From contig JAQBYC010000005.1 in the NCBI GenBank assembly GCA_027623205.1, forward strand, positions 20,209 through 84,208: a DNA stretch of 64,000 nucleotides, given 5' to 3'. A model generated the notes under the pieces. That model searched no databases. It was not told the DNA's origin and saw only the letters and a program-made list of their open reading frames with translations. The stretch is from Pseudomonadota bacterium. GTDB lineage: Bacteria; Pseudomonadota; Alphaproteobacteria; GCA-2731375. The position numbers and the translations under genes were made by a program. This document shows positions 25,826 through 35,173 of this stretch, one piece after another (the stretch's first letter is position 1; every line of letters starts with the position of its first letter).

Positions 25826-27067
25826 ATGGGTTCTATGCAAATAACAGCGCGCGGCGACAAGGACGACCCTTACGGCTGGGTCATGGTGTTCGTCGGGTTT
25901 TCCCTGATGTCCATGAGTTTCGGCGGCCTTGGCGCGGTCGGGGTATTCCTGAAACCGATTGCCATGGAATTCGGCTGGTCGCGCGGCAGTATCGCGCTGG
26001 GCTATACCACGGCGGCGTTTTCGGCGGCGCTGTTCGGTATTCTTTGGGGTTTTCTCGCCGACCGTCATCCAACCCGTTACTTCACGGTGATGGGCGCGAT
26101 CGCCATCGCCGTCGCGATGCTGCTGTTAAGCCAGACCACGGCGCAATGGCAGTACTATCTTGCCTATTTTGTCTTCGGCGCCTTCGGCCATGGCGCCCTG
26201 GCGAGCACGATGTGGGCCAACATCGGTCAATGGTTCACCCGCAACATGGGCCTGGCGTTGGGCATCGGCCTGGCCGGCGGCGCGTTCGGCCAGGCCGTGG
26301 TCCCCCTGTCGGCCCGGTTGCTGATTTCCGCCTACGACTGGCGGACCGCATTCCTGATCCTGGGTGTGGTTTATTTGCTGCTTGGCCTGATGATCGCGGC
26401 CTTGACCCGCGATCCGCCAGCCAAGCGCGCCCGTCTGGCGGCGATGGACAAGGCGGAGATGAAAAGCAGTTCCTGGCACCTGGGCGAGGCCCGCCATGCC
26501 GTCACCTGGTTCAGCATGGCCGTTATATTTTGCTGTACCTGCATGTCGCTGGCGGTGGTCCACGTCGTCCCCATGCTATCGGACCGGGGTTTCAGCCCGG
26601 AAATCGCCGCCGGCGCCCTGGCCACGCTGATGCTGGTCGGGGTGCTGGGACGCATGGGCGCCGGACTGATCTGCGACCTGATCGGCCCCATCCGCACCTA
26701 CGCGCTGATGTCGCTGGGACAGACGTTGCTGGTCATCTGGTTTCCTCACATCGAAACCCTGTCCGGCGTTTACCTGTTGGCCGGGCTGTTCGGCTTCAGC
26801 TTCTCGGGCGTCATGGCCTCGATGGTGGTCTGCGTCAACGTCGCGGTGCCGGCCGGGGTCGCGGCGCGGGCCTGGGCTATCGTATCGTTCTTTGCCTGGA
26901 TTGGCATGGGCACGGGCAGCTACATGGGCGGTCTGCTGTTCGACCTGACGGGCGGTTATACCTGGGCCTACGCCTTCGCCGCCGCCATGGGCGCCGTCAA
27001 CCTGGTGATCCTTGCGCTGTTCTATATCAGCCGCGGCAAACGCCAACCGGTCCTGGCCGTCGGCTAG
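25826..27067 (+). CDS. MFS transporter
   Basis: 413 residues with twelve hydrophobic helices in two halves. LWGFLADRHPTRYF between helices 2 and 3 is the loop motif of the major facilitator superfamily (D-R-x-P form) and the second-half equivalent is RMGAGLICDLIGP. The layout matches the monocarboxylate/oxalate-type group (YnfM/OFA-like). It faces the M81 hydrolase gene tail to tail with 3 bases between. Probable uptake of an organic acid; substrate unknown. Confidence 0.88.
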   Translation: MGSMQITARGDKDDPYGWVMVFVGFSLMSMSFGGLGAVGVFLKPIAMEFGWSRGSIALGYTTAAFSAALFGILWGFLADRHPTRYFTVMGAIAIAVAMLLLSQTTAQWQYYLAYFVFGAFGHGALASTMWANIGQWFTRNMGLALGIGLAGGAFGQAVVPLSARLLISAYDWRTAFLILGVVYLLLGLMIAALTRDPPAKRARLAAMDKAEMKSSSWHLGEARHAVTWFSMAVIFCCTCMSLAVVHVVPMLSDRGFSPEIAAGALATLMLVGVLGRMGAGLICDLIGPIRTYALMSLGQTLLVIWFPHIETLSGVYLLAGLFGFSFSGVMASMVVCVNVAVPAGVAARAWAIVSFFAWIGMGTGSYMGGLLFDLTGGYTWAYAFAAAMGAVNLVILALFYISRGKRQPVLAVG

Positions 27068-27070
27068 TGT

Positions 27071-28546
27071 TCAGGCATTCCGCGAGGCATCCGGGTCCAG
27101 GGGATAGATTGGCCGGCGCAGGTTCTTGAAGGGGAAGGCGGCGTAGTCCGAACTGCACACGCCGGGACCGGCGAGCAGAACCACGTGTTTGGCGATGGGG
27201 CCGAAACCCGCCCTGAAATGCTGCCGCGACTTGATCAGCACATAACGCTTGGCCGCCGGGTCGATGCCGGCGTGGGTGAAACAGCCCGTATCAAAGGGCT
27301 CGTGGCGCCGTTCGGAAACCACAATATCAACGCTCCCCGCACGCAGCACCGCCGTGCGACCCAAATTCATCGGACTGCCCGTGGCCATGGGACCGGTAAC
27401 AATGAAGCGGCCATCGGTAATGCAGCGCACGCTGCCGCTGACGGTAAGGGGCCGGCCCTGCAGACCCATGGCCGGGCTATCGGTCTTGCCCCCCAGTTGC
27501 AGGGTGACCGCCCCCCCGACGCCGGCATCAATCATCCGATCGACGCTTTCGGGATCCCAGATCGGGCCCGCCGCGACATCTTCCAGACCCAGGCGCAGGA
27601 CCTCCCCCAGCACGTCCATATTGTCCTGCGGCCCGCCGGCGCCGCAATTGTCGCCATGATCCACCAGGATCACCGGTCCGTCAGCCAGCGCCCTGGCCCG
27701 TGCCAGAGAGGTTGCAACCGGTTCGATCTCGAACACGAAATCCGCGCGCCGGCGCCAGGCCTGGTCCATCAATGCGTCCAGCAGGCGGCCGGCGGCTGCG
27801 GCGTCGCCATCGCCAACCACCACGGCGCCCAGACCCACATGGGGAATATCCGCCAGGGGGAAGCCGCCAAAGACCGAAGCGTTCAGCACTTCGCCCGCTG
27901 TTTCGGCCGCCATGGCGCGGTTCATGATGTCCTTCATGGGCTGATCCAGCGGCGTCTGGCGCAGCATATGGGTCAACATGGGCAGCGAATGCCATAACAT
28001 TACCGGGCGCACTTCACCCCGCATGGCCCGGATCAGGGTTTCGCCGGCGCGGCGCCCGGTCTCGGCCATATCGATATGGGGGTAGGTGCAATAGCCGGTA
28101 ATCACGGTCGCATTGGCGATCATCACGGCGGACAGGTTGGCATGGAAATCCAGCGCCACGGCGATGGGTATCTCCGGTGCGATGGCGCGGATACGGCGCA
28201 ACAACTCGCCTTCGCCGTCGTCATGATCCATCGTCACCATGGCGCCATGCAGATCCAGCATGACACCGTCACAGCCCGACCGCACCGCATCGCAGATGGC
28301 CGCCGCCATCTCGTCGAAGGCGGTCTGATCCACCGCGCCGCTGGGATTGGCGTTGGCGATCAGGGGCACCACGTAGTCGGCCCCTTCCCGTTCGGCGATA
28401 TCGATGTAGGCCGCGATCGGATTATTGGTGCCGCGGTAGATCTCCACCGCTTTCGCCCCTGATTTCGGACTGAACGCCCCCAGCGGCGTCGGCAGCGGTG
28501 AAAACGTGTTGGTTTCATGCCGCATGGTGGCCAGAACCAGTCGCAT
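27071..28546 (-). CDS. M81-family (MlrC-type) hydrolase
   Basis: 491 residues, usual for the microcystinase C family, zinc-dependent enzymes that cut small linear peptides. Clear motifs are the N-terminal ATMRHETNTFSP, DLHGAMVT near residue 95, DFHANLS and ITGYCTYPHIDMAETGRRAG near 150, and ILVDHGDNCGAGGP near 300, which together carry the metal-binding Asp/His residues. ATG at 28546 is preferred to the GTG one codon earlier because AAGGA lies 7 bases upstream. It is the last gene of the peptide-type ABC operon (17 bases after the ATPase gene), so it probably hydrolyses the imported compound. Confidence 0.88.
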   Translation of the reverse strand: MRLVLATMRHETNTFSPLPTPLGAFSPKSGAKAVEIYRGTNNPIAAYIDIAEREGADYVVPLIANANPSGAVDQTAFDEMAAAICDAVRSGCDGVMLDLHGAMVTMDHDDGEGELLRRIRAIAPEIPIAVALDFHANLSAVMIANATVITGYCTYPHIDMAETGRRAGETLIRAMRGEVRPVMLWHSLPMLTHMLRQTPLDQPMKDIMNRAMAAETAGEVLNASVFGGFPLADIPHVGLGAVVVGDGDAAAAGRLLDALMDQAWRRRADFVFEIEPVATSLARARALADGPVILVDHGDNCGAGGPQDNMDVLGEVLRLGLEDVAAGPIWDPESVDRMIDAGVGGAVTLQLGGKTDSPAMGLQGRPLTVSGSVRCITDGRFIVTGPMATGSPMNLGRTAVLRAGSVDIVVSERRHEPFDTGCFTHAGIDPAAKRYVLIKSRQHFRAGFGPIAKHVVLLAGPGVCSSDYAAFPFKNLRRPIYPLDPDASRNA

Positions 28547-28563
28547 CACGGAATCCTTATAAT

Positions 28564-29577
28564 CTAACTTCGGCGTTGCGGCGGCACGCCATCGTCGCTG
28601 ACCAGATGACAGGCCACCGCATGACCGGGGCGAATGCTGCGCAAGGGCGGTGTTTCCTGAACGCAGCGCGCCTCGGCAAAGGGACAGCGGGAGGAAAAGC
28701 GGCAGCCGGGCGGCAGATCGATAGGGCTGGGCGGATCACCCTGCAAACGGATTCGGTCAGCCCGCGCCCGCGTCGCGGGATCCGCCGACGGCACCGCCGA
28801 CAGCAAGGCCCAGGTGTAGGGATGCAGCGGCTCGGTAAAGAGCGAAATTCGGTCGGCGTATTCCACGATCTGGCCCAGATACATCACCGCGATCTCGTCG
28901 CACATATATTGCACCACGCCCAAATCGTGCGAGATGAACAGATAGGTCAGGCCGAATTCGTCCTGCAGCGACCGCAACAGGTTCAAGATCTGGGCCTGGA
29001 TCGCCACGTCCAGGGCCGATACCGGTTCATCACACACCACCAGTTCCGGCTGTGTCGCCAGGGCGCGCGCAACGCCAATGCGCTGGCGTTGGCCGCCGGA
29101 GAATTGATGCGGGAAAAGCGCCTGCTGCTCGGGCCGCAGGCCGACTTTCCTGAACAGGTCGGCAACCCGCCCCTCGCGGTCCGCCGGATCGCCAATATTC
29201 ATCAGGTCCATGGGCTCGCGGACGATGGCGCCCGCCCGCACGCGGGGATTCAACGACGAATAGGGGTCCTGAAAAATGATCTGCATGCGCGTCCTGGCGT
29301 GGCGCAAATCCTCGCCCTCGAGGGCCGCCAGATCGGTATCACCCAGGCGCATGGCGCCGCTGGTAATCGGCGTCAGACGCATTACCGCCATCGCCGTTGT
29401 CGTCTTGCCCGAACCGCTTTCGCCGACGATACCCAAGGTAGTTCCGCGTTTGATCTGAAAAGACACGTCATCAACCGCGTGAACCCGTGACGCCTTGGCA
29501 AAGATATTCTTCCGCGGCAGCCGGAAGTAGACTTTCAGATGCGCGACATCCAGTAGAATATCGTCGTCATCACTCAT
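28564..29577 (-). CDS. Oligopeptide-type ABC transporter ATPase, DppF/OppF-like
   Basis: 337 residues. Walker A GESGSGKTT near residue 53, signature FSGGQRQRIGVARALA near 160 and Walker B ELVVCDEPVSALD follow. The C-terminal oligopeptide-type cysteine motif (CRFSSRCPFAEARC) binds an Fe-S cluster in this family. ATG at 29577 overlaps the DppD-type stop codon, in line with tight coupling; the longer open frame upstream lies inside dppD. Partner of the ATPase at 29574-30569. Confidence 0.92.
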   Translation of the reverse strand: MSDDDDILLDVAHLKVYFRLPRKNIFAKASRVHAVDDVSFQIKRGTTLGIVGESGSGKTTTAMAVMRLTPITSGAMRLGDTDLAALEGEDLRHARTRMQIIFQDPYSSLNPRVRAGAIVREPMDLMNIGDPADREGRVADLFRKVGLRPEQQALFPHQFSGGQRQRIGVARALATQPELVVCDEPVSALDVAIQAQILNLLRSLQDEFGLTYLFISHDLGVVQYMCDEIAVMYLGQIVEYADRISLFTEPLHPYTWALLSAVPSADPATRARADRIRLQGDPPSPIDLPPGCRFSSRCPFAEARCVQETPPLRSIRPGHAVACHLVSDDGVPPQRRS

Positions 29578-30569
29578 GCCGCCGCTTCCCGCTCCGTCAG
29601 CCAGCAGGCGACATCGTGGCCGCTGTCGACGGCCCGCGAGGGGGGCATTTCCGCGCGGCATTTGGCATCGGCATATGGACAACGCGGCGCAAACGCGCAA
29701 CCACTGCCAAGCTGGGAAAGGGCCGGCACCACGCCTGGAATTTCCAGCAACGGCGGGCGCTCCACGGTCGGATTTCTGGTCAGATGCGGAACACAGCGGA
29801 TCAGGCCCTGGGTGTAGGGGTGCCGGGGATCGGTCAGGATCTGCGTCACACCGGCCTGTTCGATGATGCGTCCGGCATACATCACCACGACCCGCTGCGC
29901 CATTTCCGCGATGGCGCCCATGTCATGGGTGATCATGATGATGGCGGTGCCGGTTTTTTCCTTCAGGTCGTTCAGCAGATCAAATATCTGCGCCTGCACC
30001 GTGACGTCCAGCGCGGTCGTCGGCTCATCGGCGATCAAGACGCGCGGCTTGCAGGCCAGGGCCATGGCGATCATCACCCTTTGCCGCATACCGCCGGACA
30101 TTTGGTGTGGATATTCGTGGATCCGCTTTTCCGCCGCCGGTATACCGACCGCCTGCAGCATCTCCAGCGCCCGCGCCATGGCGTCCGCCCGCGACAGACC
30201 TTCATGCAAGCGCGCCGTTTCGGCGATCTGATTGCCGATGGAATAAACCGGATTCAGGGAGGTCATGGGTTCCTGAAAAATCATCGAAATTTCGTTGCCC
30301 CGCACTTCGCGCATGCGCTGTTCATTGGCTTGTAACAAATCCTCGCCATCCAGCAGGATGCGGCCGCCGGCAATGCGCCCCGGCGGGATCGGCACCAGGC
30401 CCATGATCGACAGCGCGGTCATGCTTTTGCCGCAGCCGGATTCTCCTACGATGCCGAGGGTCTCACCCGTATCCAACGAGATACTGAGGTTGTCGATGAC
30501 CTTGGCGATACCATCACGGGTCTTGAACTCGACCCGCAGGCCTTCAACAGAGAGCAACCTTTCAGCCAT
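29574..30569 (-). CDS. Oligopeptide-type ABC transporter ATPase, DppD/OppD-like
   Basis: 331 residues. Walker A GESGCGKSM near residue 39, Q-loop FQEPMTSLNPVY, signature MSGGMRQRVMIAMALA near 155 and Walker B VLIADEPTTALD near 180. The C-terminal GSGCAFAPRCPYADAKC is the family's cysteine motif. It sits 3 bases after the permease gene and overlaps the next ATPase by 4. Both ATPases together power the DppBC-type channel. Confidence 0.92.
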   Translation of the reverse strand: MAERLLSVEGLRVEFKTRDGIAKVIDNLSISLDTGETLGIVGESGCGKSMTALSIMGLVPIPPGRIAGGRILLDGEDLLQANEQRMREVRGNEISMIFQEPMTSLNPVYSIGNQIAETARLHEGLSRADAMARALEMLQAVGIPAAEKRIHEYPHQMSGGMRQRVMIAMALACKPRVLIADEPTTALDVTVQAQIFDLLNDLKEKTGTAIIMITHDMGAIAEMAQRVVVMYAGRIIEQAGVTQILTDPRHPYTQGLIRCVPHLTRNPTVERPPLLEIPGVVPALSQLGSGCAFAPRCPYADAKCRAEMPPSRAVDSGHDVACWLTEREAAA

Positions 30570-30572
30570 CCC

Positions 30573-31472
30573 TCAACGCTCCCTCAGCTTCGGATTGAAG
30601 GCATCGTTCAGGCCGTCGCCAATCAGACTCATGGCCAGCACCGTCAGGAAAATGGCGACGCCGGGAATGGTCACCGTCCAGGGCGCATCCAGCAGATAGT
30701 CGCGATTGTCGCCGATCAGCTTGCCCCAGCTCATCACGTTGGGGTCACTGAGGCCGAGAAAGCTGAGCGCCGCTTCAAACAGAATGGCGATGCCGACCGT
30801 CAACGCCGCGTTGACGATCAGCGGTGGCAAGGCATTCGGCAATATGACCAGCCAGATGATGCGCCGGTCCCGCCCCCCGATGGAACGCGCCGCCTTGACG
30901 AAATCAAGCTCGCGCAGACGCATGAATTCGGCCCGCGCCAGTCGCGCGACACCGGTCCAACTGACGACACCAATGGCAATCGCCACGGTTTCCAGGGTCG
31001 GCGAGAACAGGGCGACCAGAACCATGGCCAGCAGCAGCGGCGGCAGCACCTGGAAAAATTCGGTGATCCGCATCAGGACTTCATCAACCCAGCCGCGGTA
31101 GTAACCAGCCATGGCGCCGATGGACAGACCGATGATGAGCGTAATTGCCGCGGCCGCGCCGCCAACCGCCATGGTTACGCGGGCGCCATAGATGATGGAG
31201 ACAAGCATATCGCGGCCAAGATTATCGGTGCCGAAAAGATGCCCACTCTCACCGGGCGGCAACAGCGGCACATCCACCATCTCGAACGGATCAACGTTCA
31301 ATATCACCGGCGCCAGCAATGCGGCGGCAACGATCACGACAAAGACCAACAGGCCGGCCACCGCCGCGTAGTTGCGCATATACATGGTGACGAACTGCCG
31401 GAACGGATGCTCGACGGGGGTTTCCGGCATCTCGTCGATCTGGCGGGATTGGGTATTGTCGCTGTCTGTCAT
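30573..31472 (-). CDS. Oligopeptide-type ABC transporter permease, DppC-like
   Basis: 299 residues with a cytoplasmic N-terminus of about 30 residues and six hydrophobic helices. The FGTDNLGRDMLVSIIYGARVTM segment after helix 1 is the hallmark of DppC/OppC proteins, and the coupling loop is KAARSIGGRDRRIIWLVILP near residue 200. It is 11 bases after dppB and 3 bases before the first ATPase gene. Confidence 0.92.
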   Translation of the reverse strand: MTDSDNTQSRQIDEMPETPVEHPFRQFVTMYMRNYAAVAGLLVFVVIVAAALLAPVILNVDPFEMVDVPLLPPGESGHLFGTDNLGRDMLVSIIYGARVTMAVGGAAAAITLIIGLSIGAMAGYYRGWVDEVLMRITEFFQVLPPLLLAMVLVALFSPTLETVAIAIGVVSWTGVARLARAEFMRLRELDFVKAARSIGGRDRRIIWLVILPNALPPLIVNAALTVGIAILFEAALSFLGLSDPNVMSWGKLIGDNRDYLLDAPWTVTIPGVAIFLTVLAMSLIGDGLNDAFNPKLRER

Positions 31473-31483
31473 GCAGCCGCCCC

Positions 31484-32467
31484 CTAGGCCGTGTTCGAGA
31501 GGCGGATACGCGGATCGATGATCCGGTAAGCCAGGTCAGTCAATAGATTGAACACGATCACCACGAAGGCGGAGAAAAATAAAATCCCCATGATGGTCGG
31601 TGTATCGCCGCGCAGGATAGATTCGAATGCCAGCGTCCCCAGGCCGGGCCAGCTGAACACGGTCTCGATAACCACCGCGCCCGAAAAGATGTGCGAGAAC
31701 TGCAGCCCGGCGATGGTGATCACCGGAATGACCGCATTTCGCAGGGCATGCTTGTAGATGATCATCCGCTGGCCCAGGCCCTTGGCCCGCGCCGTGCGAA
31801 TATAGTCGGAACCCAGGATATCCATCATGCTGGCCCGCGCCAGACGGCTGTATTGCGCCAGATAGATCGACGACAAGGATACCACCGGCAGGAACAGATG
31901 ATGCGCCACATCCAGGTACCATTTCCAGGTACCGGTCTCGCTCAACGGTTCCGCCAGCCCCGATAGCGGCATTATCTGCAGGATCGAAACAAACAGGATG
32001 ATCAACAGGAATGCGGTCCAGAAGACCGGCGCGGAAAATCCGATCAACGCCAGGATGGTAATGAAATGGCTGAATATGCCATTGGGGCGCTGCGCCGCGA
32101 TGACCCCAAACAAAGTGCCCGCAAAGATGGCCAGCAACAAAGCCGTAACCACCAGCAGCAGGGTTGGACCAAGGCGCCCCAGGATCAGGTCAAGCACCGG
32201 CGCGTTGAAATAATAGGAACTGCCCAAATCACCCTGCAGGACTTTGCCGACATAGGTCAGCAATTGCACGTGAAAGGGCTGGTCCAGACCATAACTGCGA
32301 CGGATTTCCGCCATCAATTCGGCGGAAGCGCCACCGCTTTCACCGGCAATGGTTTCGGCGATATCGCCGGGCACCAGATACAGCAAAACGAAATTGAAAA
32401 CGATAACCGCCAATAACAGCAGGAATGCATACAGGAAGCGCCGCGCCACGACGGTCAGAAACTGCAT
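31484..32467 (-). CDS. Oligopeptide-type ABC transporter permease, DppB-like
   Basis: 327 residues, six hydrophobic helices. The large periplasmic loop after helix 1 and the segment LARASMMDILGSDYIRTARAKGLGQ, with its coupling loop, are typical of DppB/OppB. IRRSYGLDQPFHVQLL is the usual loop motif. It follows the binding-protein gene after an 86-base gap that holds a strong hairpin. Confidence 0.92.
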   Translation of the reverse strand: MQFLTVVARRFLYAFLLLLAVIVFNFVLLYLVPGDIAETIAGESGGASAELMAEIRRSYGLDQPFHVQLLTYVGKVLQGDLGSSYYFNAPVLDLILGRLGPTLLLVVTALLLAIFAGTLFGVIAAQRPNGIFSHFITILALIGFSAPVFWTAFLLIILFVSILQIMPLSGLAEPLSETGTWKWYLDVAHHLFLPVVSLSSIYLAQYSRLARASMMDILGSDYIRTARAKGLGQRMIIYKHALRNAVIPVITIAGLQFSHIFSGAVVIETVFSWPGLGTLAFESILRGDTPTIMGILFFSAFVVIVFNLLTDLAYRIIDPRIRLSNTA

Positions 32468-32495
32468 CTATCAGCCTTCCCAATCAACCGCGGCA

Positions 32496-32530
32496 CGGCG
32501 GAATGGGGTTCGAATACCGCCATTCCGCCG
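32496..32530 (-). terminator. Strong intercistronic hairpin in peptide ABC operon
   Basis: Two perfect 11-base arms, CGGCGGAATGG (32496-32506) and CCATTCCGCCG (32520-32530), with a 13-base loop that itself contains GGT/ACC. It lies between the binding-protein gene and dppB. No T run follows on the minus strand, so it is more likely an RNA-stabilising or partial-termination hairpin that raises the amount of binding protein. Confidence 0.6.
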
Positions 32531-32553
32531 CTCACGGTTCCCAATTCCGCTGA

Positions 32554-34140
32554 CTATTTTATATAGACGTTGTCCATCGGCGAGGACGTGCCCCAGATGG
32601 AATCGATCGGCGGATTCCCCACCCGTTCGTTGTTGTAAATGGTGTGATAGGGCGAGGCATTGATGTAAATAACAGGCGCCTCCTCCACGACCATTTTCTG
32701 CATATCCGCATACAACGCTTTGCGTTTATCCAGATTGATTTCCAGGCCCGCCTTCATCATCACCGCATCCACATCAGCGTTGCGAAACTGTTGCGTATTA
32801 TGCCACGGCACACCCTCGCGGATGTTGGAGGACTGATAAGTGCGATGCACGCCGATCACCGGATCGCCCCAGTTGAACACCGAATCCAGGGTCATGTCGA
32901 AATCATGCCCGGCAACGGTCTTGATCCAGGAACGGAAATCCGACGATGCCTTCAAGGTCACGTCGATGCCGATTTTCTTCAACTGCGCCTTGGTAATTTC
33001 CGACCAGCGTTTCCAGGTTGCGCCGCCGGGAATGAAGTTCAGCGTGGTTTTGAAGCGAATGCCGTCGGCATCCGGATTGAGGCCGGCCGCGTCCAGCAGG
33101 GCCTTGGCCCTGTCCAGATCATAATCGTACAGATTGACGTCGGCCGAATAGAACGCGCTGCCCGGATGGATCGGCCCTGTCGCCCGTTGGGCGAAGCCGG
33201 CGTAGAGGATCTTGATCAACAGCTCCTTGTCCAGCGCATAGCCAATCGCCTGGCGGACACGCTTGTCGTCGAAGGGCTTCCTTGCCGTGTTGAAGGCCAG
33301 CCAGTTCAACGGACCGATGGCCGAATAACCTTCCGGCGTCAGGGTCAGATGCTTGCTCTTTTTCAGCCGCGTCAGTTCCTGCGGGTCCGAGGCAAAGGCA
33401 GTGATGTCCGCCTTGCCGGTCTCCAGCGCGATAATACGGGAGGTGGATTCAGCCATCTTCTTGAACACGATGAAATCCAGATAAGGCCGGCCTTTCAGGA
33501 AGAAATCATCGAAGCGCTCCATGATGATGTACTCGCCGGGCTTGAACTCCTTCAGCTTGAAGGGGCCGGAACCGACAATGTCCTGGCTGTTGCGCGGATT
33601 CTTTCGAATGTCGCCTTCGCCATAAATATGCTTGGGAATGACCACGCCAAGCTGCGACGACATCGCCAGTTCAATGGCCGGATGCGGCGCGCTCAGATGG
33701 ATAATCGCGGTCAACTTGTCCGGCGTCGTGACTTTGGTCACCGGCGCATACATGGTCTTGAACGGGTGGTTGGCCTTGATCGTTTCAATGGAGAAGGCAA
33801 CATCTTCCGAGGTGATGGGATGACCATCATGAAATTTGGCGTTCTCGCGCAAATTGACGGTCACCGACAAGCCGTCATCCGAGATGCTCCAGCTTTTCGC
33901 GAGATAGGGCTGTGGCCGCCATTGGTCGTCATAGCGCAGCAGGGCGGCAAACAGTTGCGTGCCCGGAATGCCCGTTGGCGTGCCGGAAGCAATCGCCGGG
34001 TTAAAGTGGCCGGCGATAATTCGATAAATGAACGTCAGCGTACCGCCTTGTTTCGGCTCTGACAGGGCCGGTGATACGGCAAACGCCGCCGCGACCAAAA
34101 GCGCGGCCACACCGGCTGCTATCCTTGAATGCGTTCTCAT
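32554..34140 (-). CDS. Peptide/opine ABC transporter substrate-binding protein (SBP family 5)
   Basis: 528 residues. A Sec signal peptide, MRTHSRIAAGVAALLVAAAF followed by a small-residue cleavage region before EPKQGG, directs it to the periplasm. Family 5 features include AIASGTPTGIPGTQLFAALL, LAKSWSISDDGLSVTVNLREN and FHDGHPITSEDVAFSIE. ATG at 34140 is chosen over the TTG two codons earlier because GGGAG sits 7 bases before it. It starts the six-gene operon (binding protein, two permeases, two ATPases, M81 hydrolase). Ligands of the family include oligopeptides, opines, heme and glycosides; the M81 partner favours a small peptide. Confidence 0.92.
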   Translation of the reverse strand: MRTHSRIAAGVAALLVAAAFAVSPALSEPKQGGTLTFIYRIIAGHFNPAIASGTPTGIPGTQLFAALLRYDDQWRPQPYLAKSWSISDDGLSVTVNLRENAKFHDGHPITSEDVAFSIETIKANHPFKTMYAPVTKVTTPDKLTAIIHLSAPHPAIELAMSSQLGVVIPKHIYGEGDIRKNPRNSQDIVGSGPFKLKEFKPGEYIIMERFDDFFLKGRPYLDFIVFKKMAESTSRIIALETGKADITAFASDPQELTRLKKSKHLTLTPEGYSAIGPLNWLAFNTARKPFDDKRVRQAIGYALDKELLIKILYAGFAQRATGPIHPGSAFYSADVNLYDYDLDRAKALLDAAGLNPDADGIRFKTTLNFIPGGATWKRWSEITKAQLKKIGIDVTLKASSDFRSWIKTVAGHDFDMTLDSVFNWGDPVIGVHRTYQSSNIREGVPWHNTQQFRNADVDAVMMKAGLEINLDKRKALYADMQKMVVEEAPVIYINASPYHTIYNNERVGNPPIDSIWGTSSPMDNVYIK

Positions 34141-34336
34141 CAGCAATCTCCCTGAGATGAGGTTTATTCACCCGGACGGTTCATCCGCCCTAGAACAGCC
34201 AAAACGATAGACTGTTGCCTCCCGCATGAGAAGGTAAAAACGGAATTGCGGCAAAGCCAGCTGATACGCAATTGCCTGTTACCGGACCACGGAACCGGTT
34301 AGCCTGTCTGGCAAACATCATTCGGGAGACAGAAAA

Positions 34337-35152
34337 ATGGCAACGGAATTCGCACCTGACGATCAACAACTGGATGGCAAAACCGCCATCGTAAGCGGCG
34401 CCGGGGCGTTGGAAGGCGGCATCGGCAATGGCCGCGCCGCCGCCATTCTGCTGGCCCGGGCCGGCGCGCGCATTCTGGCGGTGGACCGCGATCTCGACCG
34501 CGCGGCGGAAACCGCCGCGATGATTGAGGCGGAGGGCGGTGAGGCCCTGGCCCATGCCGCGGACATGACGAACGAAGCCGACTGCAAGGCCGTGGCGGAA
34601 CTGGCCATGGAAAAATTCGGCCGCGTGGACGTCCTGGACAACAACGTCGGCATCGGCAGTTCCGGCACCGTGGTCGACGAGGTGGTGGAGGTTTGGGAGC
34701 GGGTCATGCGGGTCAACGTGCAGAGCATGTTCCTGGCCGCCAAGTTCGCCATACCGGCCATGATCGCCAGCGGCGGAGGTGGCGCCATCGTCAATGTCTC
34801 CTCCATCTCGGCCCTGCGGCCGCGCGGTCTGACCGCCTATTCGGCCTCCAAGGGCGCCGTAATTTCGCTCACCCGCGCCATGGCGATCGACCATGCCCCC
34901 GACGGCATCCGGGCCAACTGCATCGCGCCGGGGCCGGTCTATACCCCCATGGTTTATGGCCGCGGCATGTCCGACGCGGCGCGGGCCCTGCGGCGGCAAG
35001 CCTCGCCCCTGGGGATCGAAGGCACGGGCTGGGATATCGGCAACGCGGTGGTGTTTCTGTCTTCGGCACGGGCCCGCTATATCACCGGGCAGACCCTGGT
35101 CGTCGATGGCGGCATCACCGTCTCCGGCCCCGCCCGCGACCCCAACGTTTAA
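34337..35152 (+). CDS. SDR-family oxidoreductase (atypical glycine motif)
   Basis: 271 residues. The cofactor motif is stretched, GAGALEGGIGNGRAAA near residue 22, like the SDR at 43338 (GAGQSPGETMGNGRATA), and both continue with AVDRDL for the adenosine pocket. NNVG replaces NNAG. The catalytic Ser is in NVSSISALRP and Y-x3-K is YSASKGAV. CIAPGPVYTPM and the C-terminal VVDGGITV are normal. GGGAGAC precedes the ATG. It is followed by the carboxymuconolactone-decarboxylase-family gene after 21 bases in one operon. Confidence 0.88.
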   Translation: MATEFAPDDQQLDGKTAIVSGAGALEGGIGNGRAAAILLARAGARILAVDRDLDRAAETAAMIEAEGGEALAHAADMTNEADCKAVAELAMEKFGRVDVLDNNVGIGSSGTVVDEVVEVWERVMRVNVQSMFLAAKFAIPAMIASGGGGAIVNVSSISALRPRGLTAYSASKGAVISLTRAMAIDHAPDGIRANCIAPGPVYTPMVYGRGMSDAARALRRQASPLGIEGTGWDIGNAVVFLSSARARYITGQTLVVDGGITVSGPARDPNV

Positions 35153-35173
35153 ATTCAAGGAGCAACTGTTGCC

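Noticed and set aside
32644-34062. 472-codon plus-strand frame antisense to the binding-protein gene
   Set aside because: The minus strand encodes an unmistakable family 5 binding protein with a signal peptide.
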